Below are positions 55,401 to 64,000 of a DNA stretch of 64,000 bases, one piece after another; positions within the stretch are counted from its first letter, which is position 1; each line of letters begins with the position of its first letter. Under the pieces are notes generated by a model that ran no database searches, was not told the DNA's origin, and saw nothing but the letters and a program-made list of their open reading frames with translations. Location: contig NZ_FOGI01000003.1 in the NCBI RefSeq assembly GCF_900111175.1, positions 553,116 to 617,115 on the forward strand, written 5' to 3'. Source of the DNA: Actinokineospora terrae. Lineage in GTDB: Bacteria > Actinomycetota > Actinomycetes > Mycobacteriales > Pseudonocardiaceae. The translations under genes were made by a program, and so were the position numbers.

Positions 55401-55644
55401 TCCCGGGGACGGCTGGGGCTCGCGGGGGCGGCCCGGGGGTCTGGCCGGAGTGAGGGGCGCGGAAGACCGGGGATCGGCGAGGGTGTCGTGGCCGGTGGGC
55501 TGGTGGGGGTGGGTCCGGTGGGTCCGGACGATCACGACCTGGTTGTGCGGCGCGGCGTGCGCAGGTCAGCAGAAAACCAGCGACCGCTGGGTCGCGGCAC
55601 ACAACGCGACCCAGCGGCCTGTGGTGAGGAGACTTCGGGGAGTC

Positions 55645-56319
55645 CTACAGCCAGTCGGTGGCGGAGAGGCTGCCGCGCAGGCGGGTGAGGGCTCGGTGCT
55701 GGGCGACGCGGACCGCGGTGGCGGTGAGGCCGATGGCGGCGGCGGTTTCCTGGGCGGAGAGGCCGACGACCAGGCGCAGGACGAGGATCTCGCGCTGGCG
55801 GGGGGCGAGGGTGTCGAGCAGGGTCGCCAGGCGGGTGCGCATCTCGGCGCGGAGGGTGACCTGCTCGGGGCCGAGGCTGTGGTCCACGGTGTCGGGGACG
55901 TCGGCGACGGGGTCGGAGCGGTCGCGGCCGGAGCGGCGGTAGTAGTCGGCGACCTTGTGGGAGGCGATGCCGTAGACGAACGGCAGGAACGACTCCTTGT
56001 CGTCGGAGTACCGTGGGAGGGCACCGAGGACGGCGAGCAGGATCTCCTGGGCGACGTCGTCGGCGGAGGAGAACGCGGAGCCGGTGCGGCCGATGCGGGC
56101 GCGGCAGTAGCGCGTGATGGCCGGGTTGATCCAGGTGAACAGGGTGCCGATGGCCTCCTGCTCACCGTCGAGCGAGGCGGCGACCAGCTCGTGGAAGGCC
56201 GAGCTCTTCAGACGGGCGAACACGGCGTCGGTCCCCGGGGTCCTGGTGGCGGGCTGGGCGACCGGAGACGGGGACGGAGCCGTTTCCGACACGGACGAGG
56301 AAGCTGTCGTCGCACTCAC
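55645..56319 (-). CDS. shbA: ECF-type sigma factor, ShbA/SigD-like
   Basis: A 224-residue sigma-70 family protein with region 2 (FTWINPAITRYCRARIGRTGSAFSSADDVAQEILLAVLGALPRY, then FLPFVYGIASHKVADYYRRSGRDR) and region 4 (TLAPRQREILVLRLVVGLSAQETAAAIGLTATAVRVAQHRALTRLR). The arrangement closely fits ShbA of Streptomyces, which drives the principal sigma gene hrdB, and SigD of mycobacteria. GTG 56319 follows GGGGG. No anti-sigma gene is adjacent, nor the guaB/groE genes often near this family, so orthology is probable but not proven. Confidence 0.8.
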   Translation of the reverse strand: MSATTASSSVSETAPSPSPVAQPATRTPGTDAVFARLKSSAFHELVAASLDGEQEAIGTLFTWINPAITRYCRARIGRTGSAFSSADDVAQEILLAVLGALPRYSDDKESFLPFVYGIASHKVADYYRRSGRDRSDPVADVPDTVDHSLGPEQVTLRAEMRTRLATLLDTLAPRQREILVLRLVVGLSAQETAAAIGLTATAVRVAQHRALTRLRGSLSATDWL

Positions 56320-57004
56320 ATGAGCCCCCAGATGTTGCGGCGCACCGATTAAGGCGGGAGGTACGCCGTCGAGGTCCGGAACGGCGTTGGTGTCCCGGCT
56401 CACCGTTGCATCCGCCCGTGTGACCGTCGGATGCGATGGTGAACCTGACGGAGAGTGATGGTAGCCGGGGTGATGACTGTGCACCAGGGGTATCGCTGCT
56501 GCATACGGGCGATGTTTTCGTATTCAACCTCACAGCCGGAAGGGCACAACGACCCTACCCGGCCCGCGGTTGGACCCCGGTTCTCGGACAGTCTGCTGCG
56601 CCATGCGCCCGGTCAGTGGTCTGGGTCACTTCGGTGCATGCTCGGCGCGGGTGGGGATATTCCCAGGTGAGACGTACAGTAGCGGTGCAGACCCGATCCG
56701 GGAACCACTATCGGGGTGTCGTTTTCTCGCCGGCGAGGCAACCTTGATCCACCTGACCGCCGAGCGTCACCAGCGCCGGACGATCATGATTACTCCGTTC
56801 GTGTACTCCTTCTCACGAATGGAGTACGACTAGACATACGGAAACGAGCATGATCCACTCGCGGCGTCACCCTACCGAGGAGTACACCCCTGCTGACCTG
56901 GGAAAACTCGAGGTCAGCGGGCGGTTTGACACCGACCCGGCCGGTTCCTAGCGTTGCCTGCTTGTCTGGCCACGGCCTTCACCCGAACGGGGAGCCCCAC
57001 TCGT
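56320..57004. promoter_or_regulatory. Long upstream region with repeated GGAGTAC/GTACTCC motifs
   Basis: A 685-base gap between the divergent sigma and dehydrogenase genes. Half-sites TACTCC (56791) and GTACTCC (56803-56809) face GGAGTAC (56821-56827), the latter two forming an inverted repeat with an 11-base centre. Another GGAGTAC lies at 56879-56885. Base composition is lower in GC between 56640 and 56860, as for promoters. A 15-codon frame overlaps the motifs. No larger gene is convincing. Confidence 0.5.
56786..56833 (+). CDS. Possible 15-residue leader peptide
   Basis: ATG 56786 to TAG 56833 would encode MITPFVYSFSRMEYD, rich in aromatic residues and unlike the surrounding GC-driven codon use. 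GGACG about eight bases ahead is a weak ribosome site. The GTACTCC/GGAGTAC inverted repeat lies inside it. It could be an uORF or chance. Confidence 0.2.
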   Translation: MITPFVYSFSRMEYD

Positions 57005-57970
57005 ATGGACACCCGCCCACGGCCGACCGTCGTGGTCCTGCACGGCGCCGACCGACCGCCCGGCCTCGGCCGGGTCGAGGCCGTCGCGACCGTGCGGCAC
57101 GCGACCGCCGACCGGCTCGGCGGCGCGCTCGACGGCGCCGACGTCCTGTTCGTCTGGGACACCCGCACGACCGCGCTGGAGCGGGTCTGGCCCGCCGCCG
57201 ACGCCCTGCGCTGGGTGCATGTCGCGGGCCCCGCGGTCGGCCACCTGCTGTTCCCCGCCCTGCGCGACAGCGGTGTCGTGCTGACCAACTCGACGGGCGT
57301 CTACGACGAGCCGGTGGCCGAGTACGTCCTCGGCCTGGTGCTCGCCTTCGCCAAGCACCTGCCGACCACCCTGCGCGACCAGCAGCGGCGCCGCTGGCAG
57401 CACCGCGAGACCGAGCGCGTCGCCGGGTCGCGGGCGCTGGTGGTGGGCACCGGGCCGATCGCGCGGGCCATCGGGCGCAAGCTGGGCGCGGTCGGGGTGA
57501 CGGTGAACGCCATCGGCCCCACCGCCCGCACGGGTGACCCCGATCTGGGTGACGTGCGGCCGATGTCGGGACTGAGAGCAGCGGTCGCCGAGCACGACTG
57601 GATCATCCTGGCGGTCGCGCACAACCAGCAGACCGCGGGACTGATCGACGCCGAGCTGCTGCGGGTGGTGCGGCCGACCGCCCGCCTGATCAACATCAGT
57701 CGGGCCGGGCTGGTGGTCACCGCCGACCTGGTCGACGCGCTGGACTCCCGGCAGCTGGCCGGTGCCGCGTTCGACGTGTTCGCCGACGAGCCGCTGGCGC
57801 CGAGCTCGCCGCTGTGGGGGATGCCGAACGTGGTGATCTCGCCGCACCTGACCGGCGACGTGGCGGGCAGGCGGGAGGAGCTGGTCCGCCGGTTCACCGA
57901 GAACCTGACCGCCTACCTCGCGGGCCGCCCGCTGGCCAACCTGGTGGACAAGGCCCGCGCGGGCCGCTGA
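57005..57970 (+). CDS. D-isomer-specific 2-hydroxyacid dehydrogenase
   Basis: A 321-residue NAD-dependent dehydrogenase. TGVYDEPVAEYVLGLVLAF precedes the nucleotide fold (VVGTGPIARAIGRKLGAVG, a GxGxxG-type loop). The catalytic residues appear in NISRAGLVVTADLV (Arg), FADEPL (Glu) and SPHLTG (His). It fits hydroxypyruvate/glyoxylate reductase-like enzymes; substrate unknown. ATG 57005. An earlier in-frame start at 56954 is less likely. Confidence 0.88.
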   Translation: MDTRPRPTVVVLHGADRPPGLGRVEAVATVRHATADRLGGALDGADVLFVWDTRTTALERVWPAADALRWVHVAGPAVGHLLFPALRDSGVVLTNSTGVYDEPVAEYVLGLVLAFAKHLPTTLRDQQRRRWQHRETERVAGSRALVVGTGPIARAIGRKLGAVGVTVNAIGPTARTGDPDLGDVRPMSGLRAAVAEHDWIILAVAHNQQTAGLIDAELLRVVRPTARLINISRAGLVVTADLVDALDSRQLAGAAFDVFADEPLAPSSPLWGMPNVVISPHLTGDVAGRREELVRRFTENLTAYLAGRPLANLVDKARAGR

Positions 57971-58002
57971 TCCGCGTATCGGACTCGATCGCCGGTCGTT
58001 GC

Positions 58003-58014
58003 TACTCTAGAGTA
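58003..58014. promoter_or_regulatory. Palindrome TACTCTAGAGTA upstream of fadE24-like gene
   Basis: A perfect 12-base palindrome 51 bases before the fadE24-like ATG, with TAGGTACT directly after. It is a likely operator for a TetR-type fatty-acid regulator, or overlaps the promoter. No regulator gene is adjacent. Confidence 0.5.
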
Positions 58015-58065
58015 GGTACTGCGGGGTAGGAACGACGCCCCGACGGCCGAGCACCGAGGAGCACG

Positions 58066-59403
58066 ATGGCGGGCACCGATGAGCGCGGACACCCCAAGCG
58101 CGATGCCATGGGCGCGGCACTGGCCGTGCTGAACCGGCTGGCGAGCACCACCGTCTTGGACCGGCTGGGGCTGCGCAAGCCGGTGGAGCGCGGGGTCTAC
58201 CAGGCGACGAAGAGCGGGTTCACCGCCGCGGGCGCTGCCAGCCGGACCTTCGCGAGCGCGCGCAAACTCGGCGCTCCGCACCGTCCCGCGTTTGGTGGCG
58301 ACCCCGGCCTGTTCGACCTGACGCCCACCGAGGACCAGGTGATGATCAAGGCGACGGTGGCCGAGTTCGCCGCCGAGCGGCTGCGCCCGGTCGCCACCGA
58401 GGCCGACGCCCGGTGTTCGGCACCCGACGACGTGTTGCGGACCGTCGCGGAGATGGGCGTCACGCTGGTCGGCGTGCCGGAGGCGCTGGGTGGGGTCGGC
58501 GACGAGCGGTCGGCGGTGACCAGCGTGCTGGTGGCCGAGGCGATGGCGCACGGTGACATGGGGTTGGCCGTGGCGTGCCTGGCGCCGTCCGCGGTGAGCA
58601 CGGCGTTGGTGCTGTGGGGGGACGCGGAGCAGCAGGCGACCTACTTGCCGTCGTTCGTGGGTGACAACGTTCCGGCCGCGGCGCTGGCGATCCAGGAGCC
58701 TCGGGCGCTGTTCGACCCGTTTGCGTTGCACACCAAGGCATATCGGACTCCGAGCGGTTTCGTCCTGGACGGTGTGAAGTCGATGGTTCCGCGGGCGTCG
58801 GAGGCGGAGCTGTTCGTCGTCGCGGCCGATGTGGACGGTCGTGGGCCCGCGCTGTTCGTTGTGGAGTCCGGGAGTTCCGGGGTGTCGGTGGAGTCCGATC
58901 CCGGGATGGGGTTGCGGGCGGCGGGGATGGGCAAGCTGCGGTTGGACCAGGTGGCCGTCCCGGCGGGTGCGCTGCTCGGCGACGGCAAGGCCGAGGCGTA
59001 CGCCGAGTGCGTCCGGTTGGCGCGGATCGGTTGGTGCGCCTTGGCTGTGGGGACGGCCCAGGCGGTGCTGGACTACGTGATCCCGTACGTCAACAGCCGG
59101 GTGGCGTTCGGTGAGCCGATCAGCCACCGGCAGGGCGTCGCGTTCATGGTGGCCGACATCGGCATCGAGCTGGCGGGCATGCGGCTGCTGACCTACCGGG
59201 CGGCGGCGCGGGCCGAGCAGGGCAAGTCGTACGCGCGGGAGACGGCGCTGGCGCGGCGGCTGTGCGCGGAGAAGGGCATGCGGATCGGCAACGACGGCGT
59301 GCAGCTGCTGGGCGGGCACGGTTTCGTGAAGGAGCACCCGGTGGAGCGGTGGTACCGCGACCTGCGCGCGATCGGGCTGGCCGAGGGGATCGTCCTCGTC
59401 TGA
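58066..59403 (+). CDS. fadE24: Acyl-CoA dehydrogenase family protein, FadE24-like
   Basis: A 445-residue acyl-CoA dehydrogenase homologue. An N-terminal extension typical of FadE24 (LNRLASTTVLDRLGLRKPVERGVYQATKSGF) precedes LFDLTPTEDQVMIKATVAEFAAERLRPVATEADA. The C-terminal domain has QLLGGHGFVKEHPVERWYRDLRA. The middle FAD-binding motifs are weak: the usual ALTEPxAGSD reads AIQEPRALFDP, so it may be an inactive or partner subunit. It is followed 17 bases later by fadE23, as in mycobacteria, where the pair is isoniazid-induced. Confidence 0.8.
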   Translation: MAGTDERGHPKRDAMGAALAVLNRLASTTVLDRLGLRKPVERGVYQATKSGFTAAGAASRTFASARKLGAPHRPAFGGDPGLFDLTPTEDQVMIKATVAEFAAERLRPVATEADARCSAPDDVLRTVAEMGVTLVGVPEALGGVGDERSAVTSVLVAEAMAHGDMGLAVACLAPSAVSTALVLWGDAEQQATYLPSFVGDNVPAAALAIQEPRALFDPFALHTKAYRTPSGFVLDGVKSMVPRASEAELFVVAADVDGRGPALFVVESGSSGVSVESDPGMGLRAAGMGKLRLDQVAVPAGALLGDGKAEAYAECVRLARIGWCALAVGTAQAVLDYVIPYVNSRVAFGEPISHRQGVAFMVADIGIELAGMRLLTYRAAARAEQGKSYARETALARRLCAEKGMRIGNDGVQLLGGHGFVKEHPVERWYRDLRAIGLAEGIVLV

Positions 59404-59420
59404 GGGCGGGAGGAGACACG

Positions 59421-60611
59421 ATGATCAACCTTGACGTCCCGGCGAAGTTCGCCCGGCTGGTCGACCAGGCCCACCAGGCGGCCGCCGAGTTCTTCCGGCC
59501 GCACTCGCGCAAGTACGACCAGGCGGAGCACACGTACCCGCGGGAGCTGGACATGCTCGCCGCGCTGCTGGACGGGCTGTCCGCGTCCGGCGGCGGGGCG
59601 GGTGCCGGTGGGGTGCGGCGGGGCGCGGCGGCCTCGGGCAACCAGAACGGCGCGAACCTGCGGCTGCTGCTCGGCACCATCGAGATGTGCTGGGGCGACG
59701 TCGGCCTGCTGCTGTCCATGCCGCGCCAAGGCCTGGGCAACGCCGCGATCGCCTCGGTGGCCAACGACGAGCAACTCGCGCGCTACCAGGGCAAGTGGGC
59801 GGCGATGGCGATCACCGAACCGGACGCCGGCTCCGACTCGGGCGCGATCAGGACCACCGCCGTGCTCGACGGCGACCACTACGTGCTCAACGGCGAGAAG
59901 ATCTTCGTCACCGCCGGTGAGCGCGCCGACTGCGTGGTCGTCTGGGCCACTTTGGACCGCTCGCTGGGCAAGGCCGCCATCAAGTCCTTCGTCGTCGACC
60001 GCGGCACCCCCGGCTTCACCCTGGTGCGGCTGGAGCACAAACTCGGCATCCGCGCCTCCGACACCGCGCACTTCCGCCTGGAGGACGTCCGGGTCCACAA
60101 GGACAACCTCCTCGGCAGCCCCGACATCCAGGGCTTCGCGGGCGTCATGCAGACCTTCGACAACACCCGCCCCCTGGTGGCCGCCATGGCCGTGGGCGTG
60201 GCCCGCGCCGCCCTGGAGGAGGTCCACCGCATTCTCGTCGAAGCAGGCGTCACCATCGACTACGACCGCCCCGCCTTCTCCCAACCCGCCGCAGCCGCCA
60301 CCTACCTCCAACTAGAAGCCGACTGGGAAGCCGCGTACTTGCTGTCCCTGGAAGCCGCGTGGATGGCCGACAACCGCAAGCCCAACTCCCTGCAGGCCAG
60401 CATCGCCAAAGCCAAAGCAGGCCGCTCGGCCTCCGACATCACCCTGCGCTGCGTGGAACTGGCCGGAACCCTGGGCTACAGCGAGAACTCCCTGCTGGAG
60501 AAGTGGGCCCGCGATTCGAAGATATTGGACATCTTCGAGGGCACCCAACAGATCCAACAACTCATCGTGGCCCGCCGCTTGCTCGGCAAGTCGTCGACCG
60601 AGCTGAGGTGA
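59421..60611 (+). CDS. fadE23: Acyl-CoA dehydrogenase, FadE23-like
   Basis: A 396-residue acyl-CoA dehydrogenase with intact motifs: AMAITEPDAGSDSGAI for FAD, a YVLNGEKIFVTAGERAD block, and C-terminal LEKWARDSKILDIFEGTQQIQQLIVARRLL. The N-terminus (INLDVPAKFARLVDQAHQAAAEFFRPHSRKYDQAEHTYP) resembles mycobacterial FadE23. It probably forms a heteromer with the FadE24-like protein, as many actinobacterial pairs do. GGAGGAG precedes ATG 59421. Substrate unknown. Confidence 0.85.
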   Translation: MINLDVPAKFARLVDQAHQAAAEFFRPHSRKYDQAEHTYPRELDMLAALLDGLSASGGGAGAGGVRRGAAASGNQNGANLRLLLGTIEMCWGDVGLLLSMPRQGLGNAAIASVANDEQLARYQGKWAAMAITEPDAGSDSGAIRTTAVLDGDHYVLNGEKIFVTAGERADCVVVWATLDRSLGKAAIKSFVVDRGTPGFTLVRLEHKLGIRASDTAHFRLEDVRVHKDNLLGSPDIQGFAGVMQTFDNTRPLVAAMAVGVARAALEEVHRILVEAGVTIDYDRPAFSQPAAAATYLQLEADWEAAYLLSLEAAWMADNRKPNSLQASIAKAKAGRSASDITLRCVELAGTLGYSENSLLEKWARDSKILDIFEGTQQIQQLIVARRLLGKSSTELR

Positions 60612-60615
60612 GCGC

Positions 60616-60802
60616 CTAGTCCCAGTAGTTGAAGAGGGCTTCTCCGACTGTGGTGGGGCGCCAGTACTTCGGTGTGGTAGGTGAGCACGCACTCGTGGAA
60701 GTTCGGAGTGACGCCGGTGGCGAGGCGGAACTCGACAGCCGTCGCCGCGGTGTGGCGGGCCAGTGCGTGGCAGGTGCCGCGGAAGGTTCTGAAGTCGTCC
60801 AC
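60616..60802 (-). pseudogene. Remnant of a small hypothetical gene, frameshifted
   Basis: From GTG 60802 one frame reads DDFRTFRGTCHALARHTAATAVEFRL, then TPNFHECVLTYHTE. Near 60670 the sense passes to another frame giving YWRPTTVGEALFNYWD and a stop at 60616. Neither frame alone has a natural end: the first would run 140 bases into fadE23 antisense. The combined product (about 62 residues) looks like a real small protein with one lost base. Family not recognised. Confidence 0.4.
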
Positions 60803-60853
60803 CGGGATGTCCTGGCTCGGGGGACCGGGCAGGTGTCCCCCGAGCGAGCGCGG

Positions 60854-62008
60854 TCAGCCCAGGCCGAGTTCGCGGGCGATGAGCATGCGCTGGACCTCGC
60901 TGGTGCCCTCGCCGATCTCGAGGATCTTGGCGTCGCGGTAGAAGCGGCCTACGGGGAACTCGTTCATGAAGCCGTAGCCGCCGAAGATCTGGGTGGCTTC
61001 TCGGGAGTTGTCCATGGCGGCGTTGGAGGCGACGAGTTTGGCGATGGCGGCCTCGCGCTTGAAGGGCTGGCCGCGCAGCATCTTGGCGGCGGCGGCGTAG
61101 TAGGCGAGGCGGGCGGTGTGGACGCGGGTCTCCATGTCGGCGATCTTGAACTGGATGACCTGGTACTCGCCGATCTTGCGGCCGAAGGCCTCGCGCTCGC
61201 GGACGTACTTGAGCGACTCGTCGACGCACCCCTGGGCGAGACCGACCGACAGCGCCGCGATGGCCACCCGCCCCTCGTCCAAAGTGGACAGGAACTGGGC
61301 GTACCCGCGGCCGCGCGCGCCGAGCAGGTTCGCCTCCGGCACCCGCACGTCGTCGAAGGCGAGTTCGTGGGTGTCCGAGGCGTTCCAGCCGACCTTGGAG
61401 TACTTCTTGCCGACGCTGAAGCCCGGGGTGTCCGACGGGACGATGATCGTCGAGATCTCCTTGCGGCCATCGGCCTTCACGCCGGTCACCGCGGTCACCG
61501 TGACGTGCGAGGTGATGTCGGTGCCCGAGTTGGTGATGAACGCCTTCGAGCCGTTGATCACCCACTCGCCGCCGTCGAGGCGGGCCGTGGTCCGGGTCGC
61601 CCCCGCGTCGGAGCCGCCGCCGGGCTCGGTCAACCCGAAGGCGCCCAGGCGTTCACCGGCGGCGAGTGCGGGCAGCCAGCGCTGCTTCTGCTCGTCGGTG
61701 CCGAAGCGGTACAGCGGCATCGCGCCGAGCGACACCCCCGCCTCCAGGGTGATCGCGACCGACGAGTCGACGCGCGCGAGTTCCTCCAGCGCCAGGCACA
61801 GCGCGAAGTAGTCGCCGCCCATGCCGCCGTGCTCCTCGTCGATGGGCAGGCCGAACAGGCCCATCGCGGCCATCTTGGCGACGATCTCGTACGGGAACTC
61901 CTCCCGCTCGTAGAAGTCGCCGATGACCGGGGCGACCTCCTCGCGGGCGAACTCCTGCACGGTCTTGCGCAGCGCCTCGTGCTCCTCGGGCAGGGTCAGG
62001 TCGATCAC
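60854..62008 (-). CDS. Acyl-CoA dehydrogenase (FadE19/isovaleryl-CoA dehydrogenase-like)
   Basis: A 384-residue acyl-CoA dehydrogenase with all standard motifs: FGLTEPGGGSDAGATRT, WVINGSKAFITNSG, YAQFLSTLDEGRVAIAALSVGLAQG, ATQIFGGYGFMNEFPVGRFYRDAKILEIGEGTSEVQRMLIAR (catalytic Glu is in the short-branched-chain class position). It starts at GTG 62008, one base after the stop of the biotin-carboxylase gene (ACGTGA region), with GGAGG ahead. The pairing with AccA1-like carboxylase matches the mycobacterial accA1-accD1-fadE19 cluster for leucine breakdown. Confidence 0.9.
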   Translation of the reverse strand: MIDLTLPEEHEALRKTVQEFAREEVAPVIGDFYEREEFPYEIVAKMAAMGLFGLPIDEEHGGMGGDYFALCLALEELARVDSSVAITLEAGVSLGAMPLYRFGTDEQKQRWLPALAAGERLGAFGLTEPGGGSDAGATRTTARLDGGEWVINGSKAFITNSGTDITSHVTVTAVTGVKADGRKEISTIIVPSDTPGFSVGKKYSKVGWNASDTHELAFDDVRVPEANLLGARGRGYAQFLSTLDEGRVAIAALSVGLAQGCVDESLKYVREREAFGRKIGEYQVIQFKIADMETRVHTARLAYYAAAAKMLRGQPFKREAAIAKLVASNAAMDNSREATQIFGGYGFMNEFPVGRFYRDAKILEIGEGTSEVQRMLIARELGLG

Positions 62009-62009
62009 G

Positions 62010-63995
62010 TCAGTCCTCCGATGGGGTTACCACGGCAAGGGTCTGGTTCAGCGCGACCTGGTTGCCCGCCTGCACCAGCAGTTCGGAGACCACACCGTCG
62101 ACCTTCGCGGTGATGGTGTGCTCCATCTTCATCGCCTCGACGACCAGCAGCGGCGCGCCCGCGACCACCCGCTCGCCCGCCGAGACCTTCACGACCAGCA
62201 CCGTGCCCGGCATCGGGCTGGTGATCGGCCCACCACCGCCCGCGGCGGCAGCCGCACCCTCCAGAGTGGAGCGCTCGGCAACAGCCCAGGTGCGGCCCTC
62301 GGCGGCCAGCCACAGCGTCTCATCGTCCAACGCCCTGGCGTACCGCAGGTTCCGGCCACCATAGGTCACCAGCAGCGAGCCGTCCACAAGCGACACGGAG
62401 GCGTCCACAACGGACCCTTCCCCCACCTGGACCCGCGCCGAAGCAGGCGATCCGGTCACCAGGACGGTCACGTCCCGGTCGCCGCAGGTCAGCCGGAACG
62501 GGATCGCGGCCGCCCGCCCGACCCGCCACCCGCTGGGCACCGACCACGGGTCGACCACGCCGTCAGCGGGCTGCAAGGCCAGCAGCTCGTCCAGCGCCGC
62601 CGCCGCGAACACCTCGTCCGGCACCGGCTCGGCCCTGGTCAGCTCGTCCAGCCGCCGTTCGACCAGCTGCGTGTCGAGCCTGCCCGCGCGCACGTCCTCG
62701 TCGGCGAGCAGCGCCCGCAGGAAGGCGATGTTCGTGCCCACCCCGAGCACCGCGGTCGACGCCAGCGCCGCGGACAGCCGGTCGATGGCCTGCGCGCGGT
62801 CGGCGCCCCAGGTGATCACCTTGGCCAGCATCGGGTCGTAGTCGGAGCCGACGACGGATCCGGGCAGCAGACCGGAGTCCAGCCGCGCCCAGTCCGCTGT
62901 GGACGACCGCACGCCGAGCACGCGCCCGCCGGTGGGCAGGAAGCCGGTGCTCGGGTCCTCGGCGTACACCCGGGCCTCGACCGAGTGCCCGCGCAGCACC
63001 ACGTCGTCCTGCGTGAGCGCCAACGGCTCCCCCGCGGCGACCCGGATCTGCTGCTCGACCAGGTCGAGCCCGGTGACCTGCTCGGTGACCGGGTGCTCGA
63101 CCTGGAGCCGGGTGTTCATCTCCATGAAGAAGAACTCGTCGGGCCGGTCCGCGGAGACGATGAACTCGACGGTGCCCGCGCCGCTGTAGTCGACGGCCTT
63201 GGCCGCGTCGACCGCCGCCGCGCCCATCCGCGCCCGGGTGGCCTCGTCCAGCAACGGCGACGGCGCTTCCTCGATGATCTTCTGGTGCCGCCGCTGGAGG
63301 CTGCACTCGCGCTCACCGAGGTGGATCGCGTGCCCGTGCGAGTCGGCCAGCACCTGGATCTCGATGTGCCTGGGCCGCAGCACGAAGCGTTCGATGAGCA
63401 GCGTCTCGTCGCCGAAGGACCCGCGGGCCTCACGCCGCGCCGACTCGATGGCCGCGCGCAGCCCATCCCCCGACTCGACCAGCCGCATGCCCTTACCGCC
63501 ACCGCCCGCGGACGGCTTGAGAAGCACCGGGTAGCCGATCTCCTCCGCAGCGGCCACCAGATCGTCGTCAGACATACCTGGCTGGGTACGCCCAGGAACG
63601 ACAGGCACCCCGGCAGCGCTAACGGTCAGCTTCGCCCGGATCTTGTCGCCCATCGCGTCGATGGCGGACGCGGGCGGCCCGATGAAGACCAGCCCCGCGG
63701 CCGCGCAGGCCCGCGCGAACTCGACGTTCTCGGCGAGGAACCCGTACCCCGGGTGCACCGCCTCGGCGCCGGACTCCACCGCGGCCGCGACGACCTTGTC
63801 GATGGCCAGGTAGCTCTCACGCGCGGCGGCGGGCCCGATGCGCACGGCCGTGTCGGCCTCGCGCACGTGCCGGGCGCCCGCGTCGGCGTCGCTGTAGACC
63901 GCGACCGACCGGATGCCCAGCCTGCGCAGCGTGGTGATGACCCGGACGGCGATCTCGCCCCGGTTCGCGATCAGGACACTGGAGAACATGCTCAC
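62010..63995 (-). CDS. accA1: Acyl-CoA carboxylase alpha chain (biotin carboxylase + BCCP), AccA1-like
   Basis: A 661-residue biotin-dependent carboxylase subunit. The N-terminal biotin-carboxylase domain has [25 protein letters not shown] (ATP grasp), [37 protein letters not shown]. The C-terminal BCCP domain holds the biotin site [10 protein letters not shown]. It serves a beta subunit (AccD) not seen here, probably beyond the right edge. It makes 3-methylglutaconyl-CoA or a similar branched product in leucine catabolism, judging by the FadE19-like neighbour. GTG 63995 (the window edge is five bases away; a longer N-terminus cannot be ruled out). Confidence 0.92.
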   Translation of the reverse strand: MSMFSSVLIANRGEIAVRVITTLRRLGIRSVAVYSDADAGARHVREADTAVRIGPAAARESYLAIDKVVAAAVESGAEAVHPGYGFLAENVEFARACAAAGLVFIGPPASAIDAMGDKIRAKLTVSAAGVPVVPGRTQPGMSDDDLVAAAEEIGYPVLLKPSAGGGGKGMRLVESGDGLRAAIESARREARGSFGDETLLIERFVLRPRHIEIQVLADSHGHAIHLGERECSLQRRHQKIIEEAPSPLLDEATRARMGAAAVDAAKAVDYSGAGTVEFIVSADRPDEFFFMEMNTRLQVEHPVTEQVTGLDLVEQQIRVAAGEPLALTQDDVVLRGHSVEARVYAEDPSTGFLPTGGRVLGVRSSTADWARLDSGLLPGSVVGSDYDPMLAKVITWGADRAQAIDRLSAALASTAVLGVGTNIAFLRALLADEDVRAGRLDTQLVERRLDELTRAEPVPDEVFAAAALDELLALQPADGVVDPWSVPSGWRVGRAAAIPFRLTCGDRDVTVLVTGSPASARVQVGEGSVVDASVSLVDGSLLVTYGGRNLRYARALDDETLWLAAEGRTWAVAERSTLEGAAAAAGGGGPITSPMPGTVLVVKVSAGERVVAGAPLLVVEAMKMEHTITAKVDGVVSELLVQAGNQVALNQTLAVVTPSED

Positions 63996-64000
63996 ATCCG

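Overview
The window is about 70% GC, almost fully coding, and uses many GTG and TTG starts. Its gene content (an iniBAC cluster, fadE24/fadE23-type dehydrogenases, WS/DGAT, XRE/DUF397 cassettes, an LPxTG wall protein, treY-treZ, a ShbA/SigD-type sigma factor) points to a mycolata-related actinomycete, most likely Pseudonocardiaceae (Actinokineospora/Saccharothrix-like). The genus is inferred from gene content only.

Layout. 0-8.3 kb: a LuxR-type ATPase regulator and a short Hsp70-like protein read leftward. Divergent from them is iniB-iniA-iniC (dynamin-like GTPases, cell-envelope stress). 8.3-12.4 kb: a small gene coupled to an NAD(P)-binding/DUF2867 protein, then a leftward, translationally coupled three-gene unit: a 97-residue Gly/Asp/Ala/His repeat peptide, a JmjC-type oxygenase and a [2Fe-2S] thioredoxin-like protein. 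This unit is the best candidate for an undescribed peptide-modification system. 12.6-20.1 kb: a membrane Ser/Thr kinase and the glgX-treY-treZ glycogen-to-trehalose operon. 20-34.7 kb: mixed housekeeping and hypothetical genes, including GNAT, MBL-fold, LPxTG, an AsnC regulator with a trans-sulfuration PLP enzyme, TetR, HIT, a degenerate XRE/IrrE protein and an SMP-30-like propeller. 34.7-36.3 kb: a gene-free stretch holding a dispersed repeat, a long degenerate minisatellite and a possible orphan riboswitch-like RNA. 36.3-44.5 kb: LysR, a lipoprotein, a cupin, small proteins, WS/DGAT, a second kinase, and an XRE-DUF397 cassette with an elaborate operator region. 44.8-50.3 kb: an OmpA-like lipoprotein with a membrane partner, a frameshifted SAM methyltransferase, and a divergent TetR/MFS efflux pair. 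50.3-55.1 kb: a 1366-residue caspase-nSTAND-WD40 protein and a methyltransferase. 55.6-64 kb: a ShbA-like sigma factor, a 2-hydroxyacid dehydrogenase, the fadE24-fadE23 pair, and a leftward biotin-carboxylase/acyl-CoA-dehydrogenase operon for branched-chain acyl-CoA breakdown that runs off the right edge.

Outside genes, a roughly 170-bp intergenic element occurs three times (21.6, 29.5 and 34.8 kb), each copy with a TTATCCACA DnaA-box-like 9-mer and a conserved hairpin. Related pieces lie at 20.1 and 55.3 kb and possibly at the left edge. Degenerate tandem repeats adjoin some of these copies. No tRNA, rRNA, insertion sequence, CRISPR array or phage gene was recognised. All functions are read from sequence and from memory of families; no database search was run.
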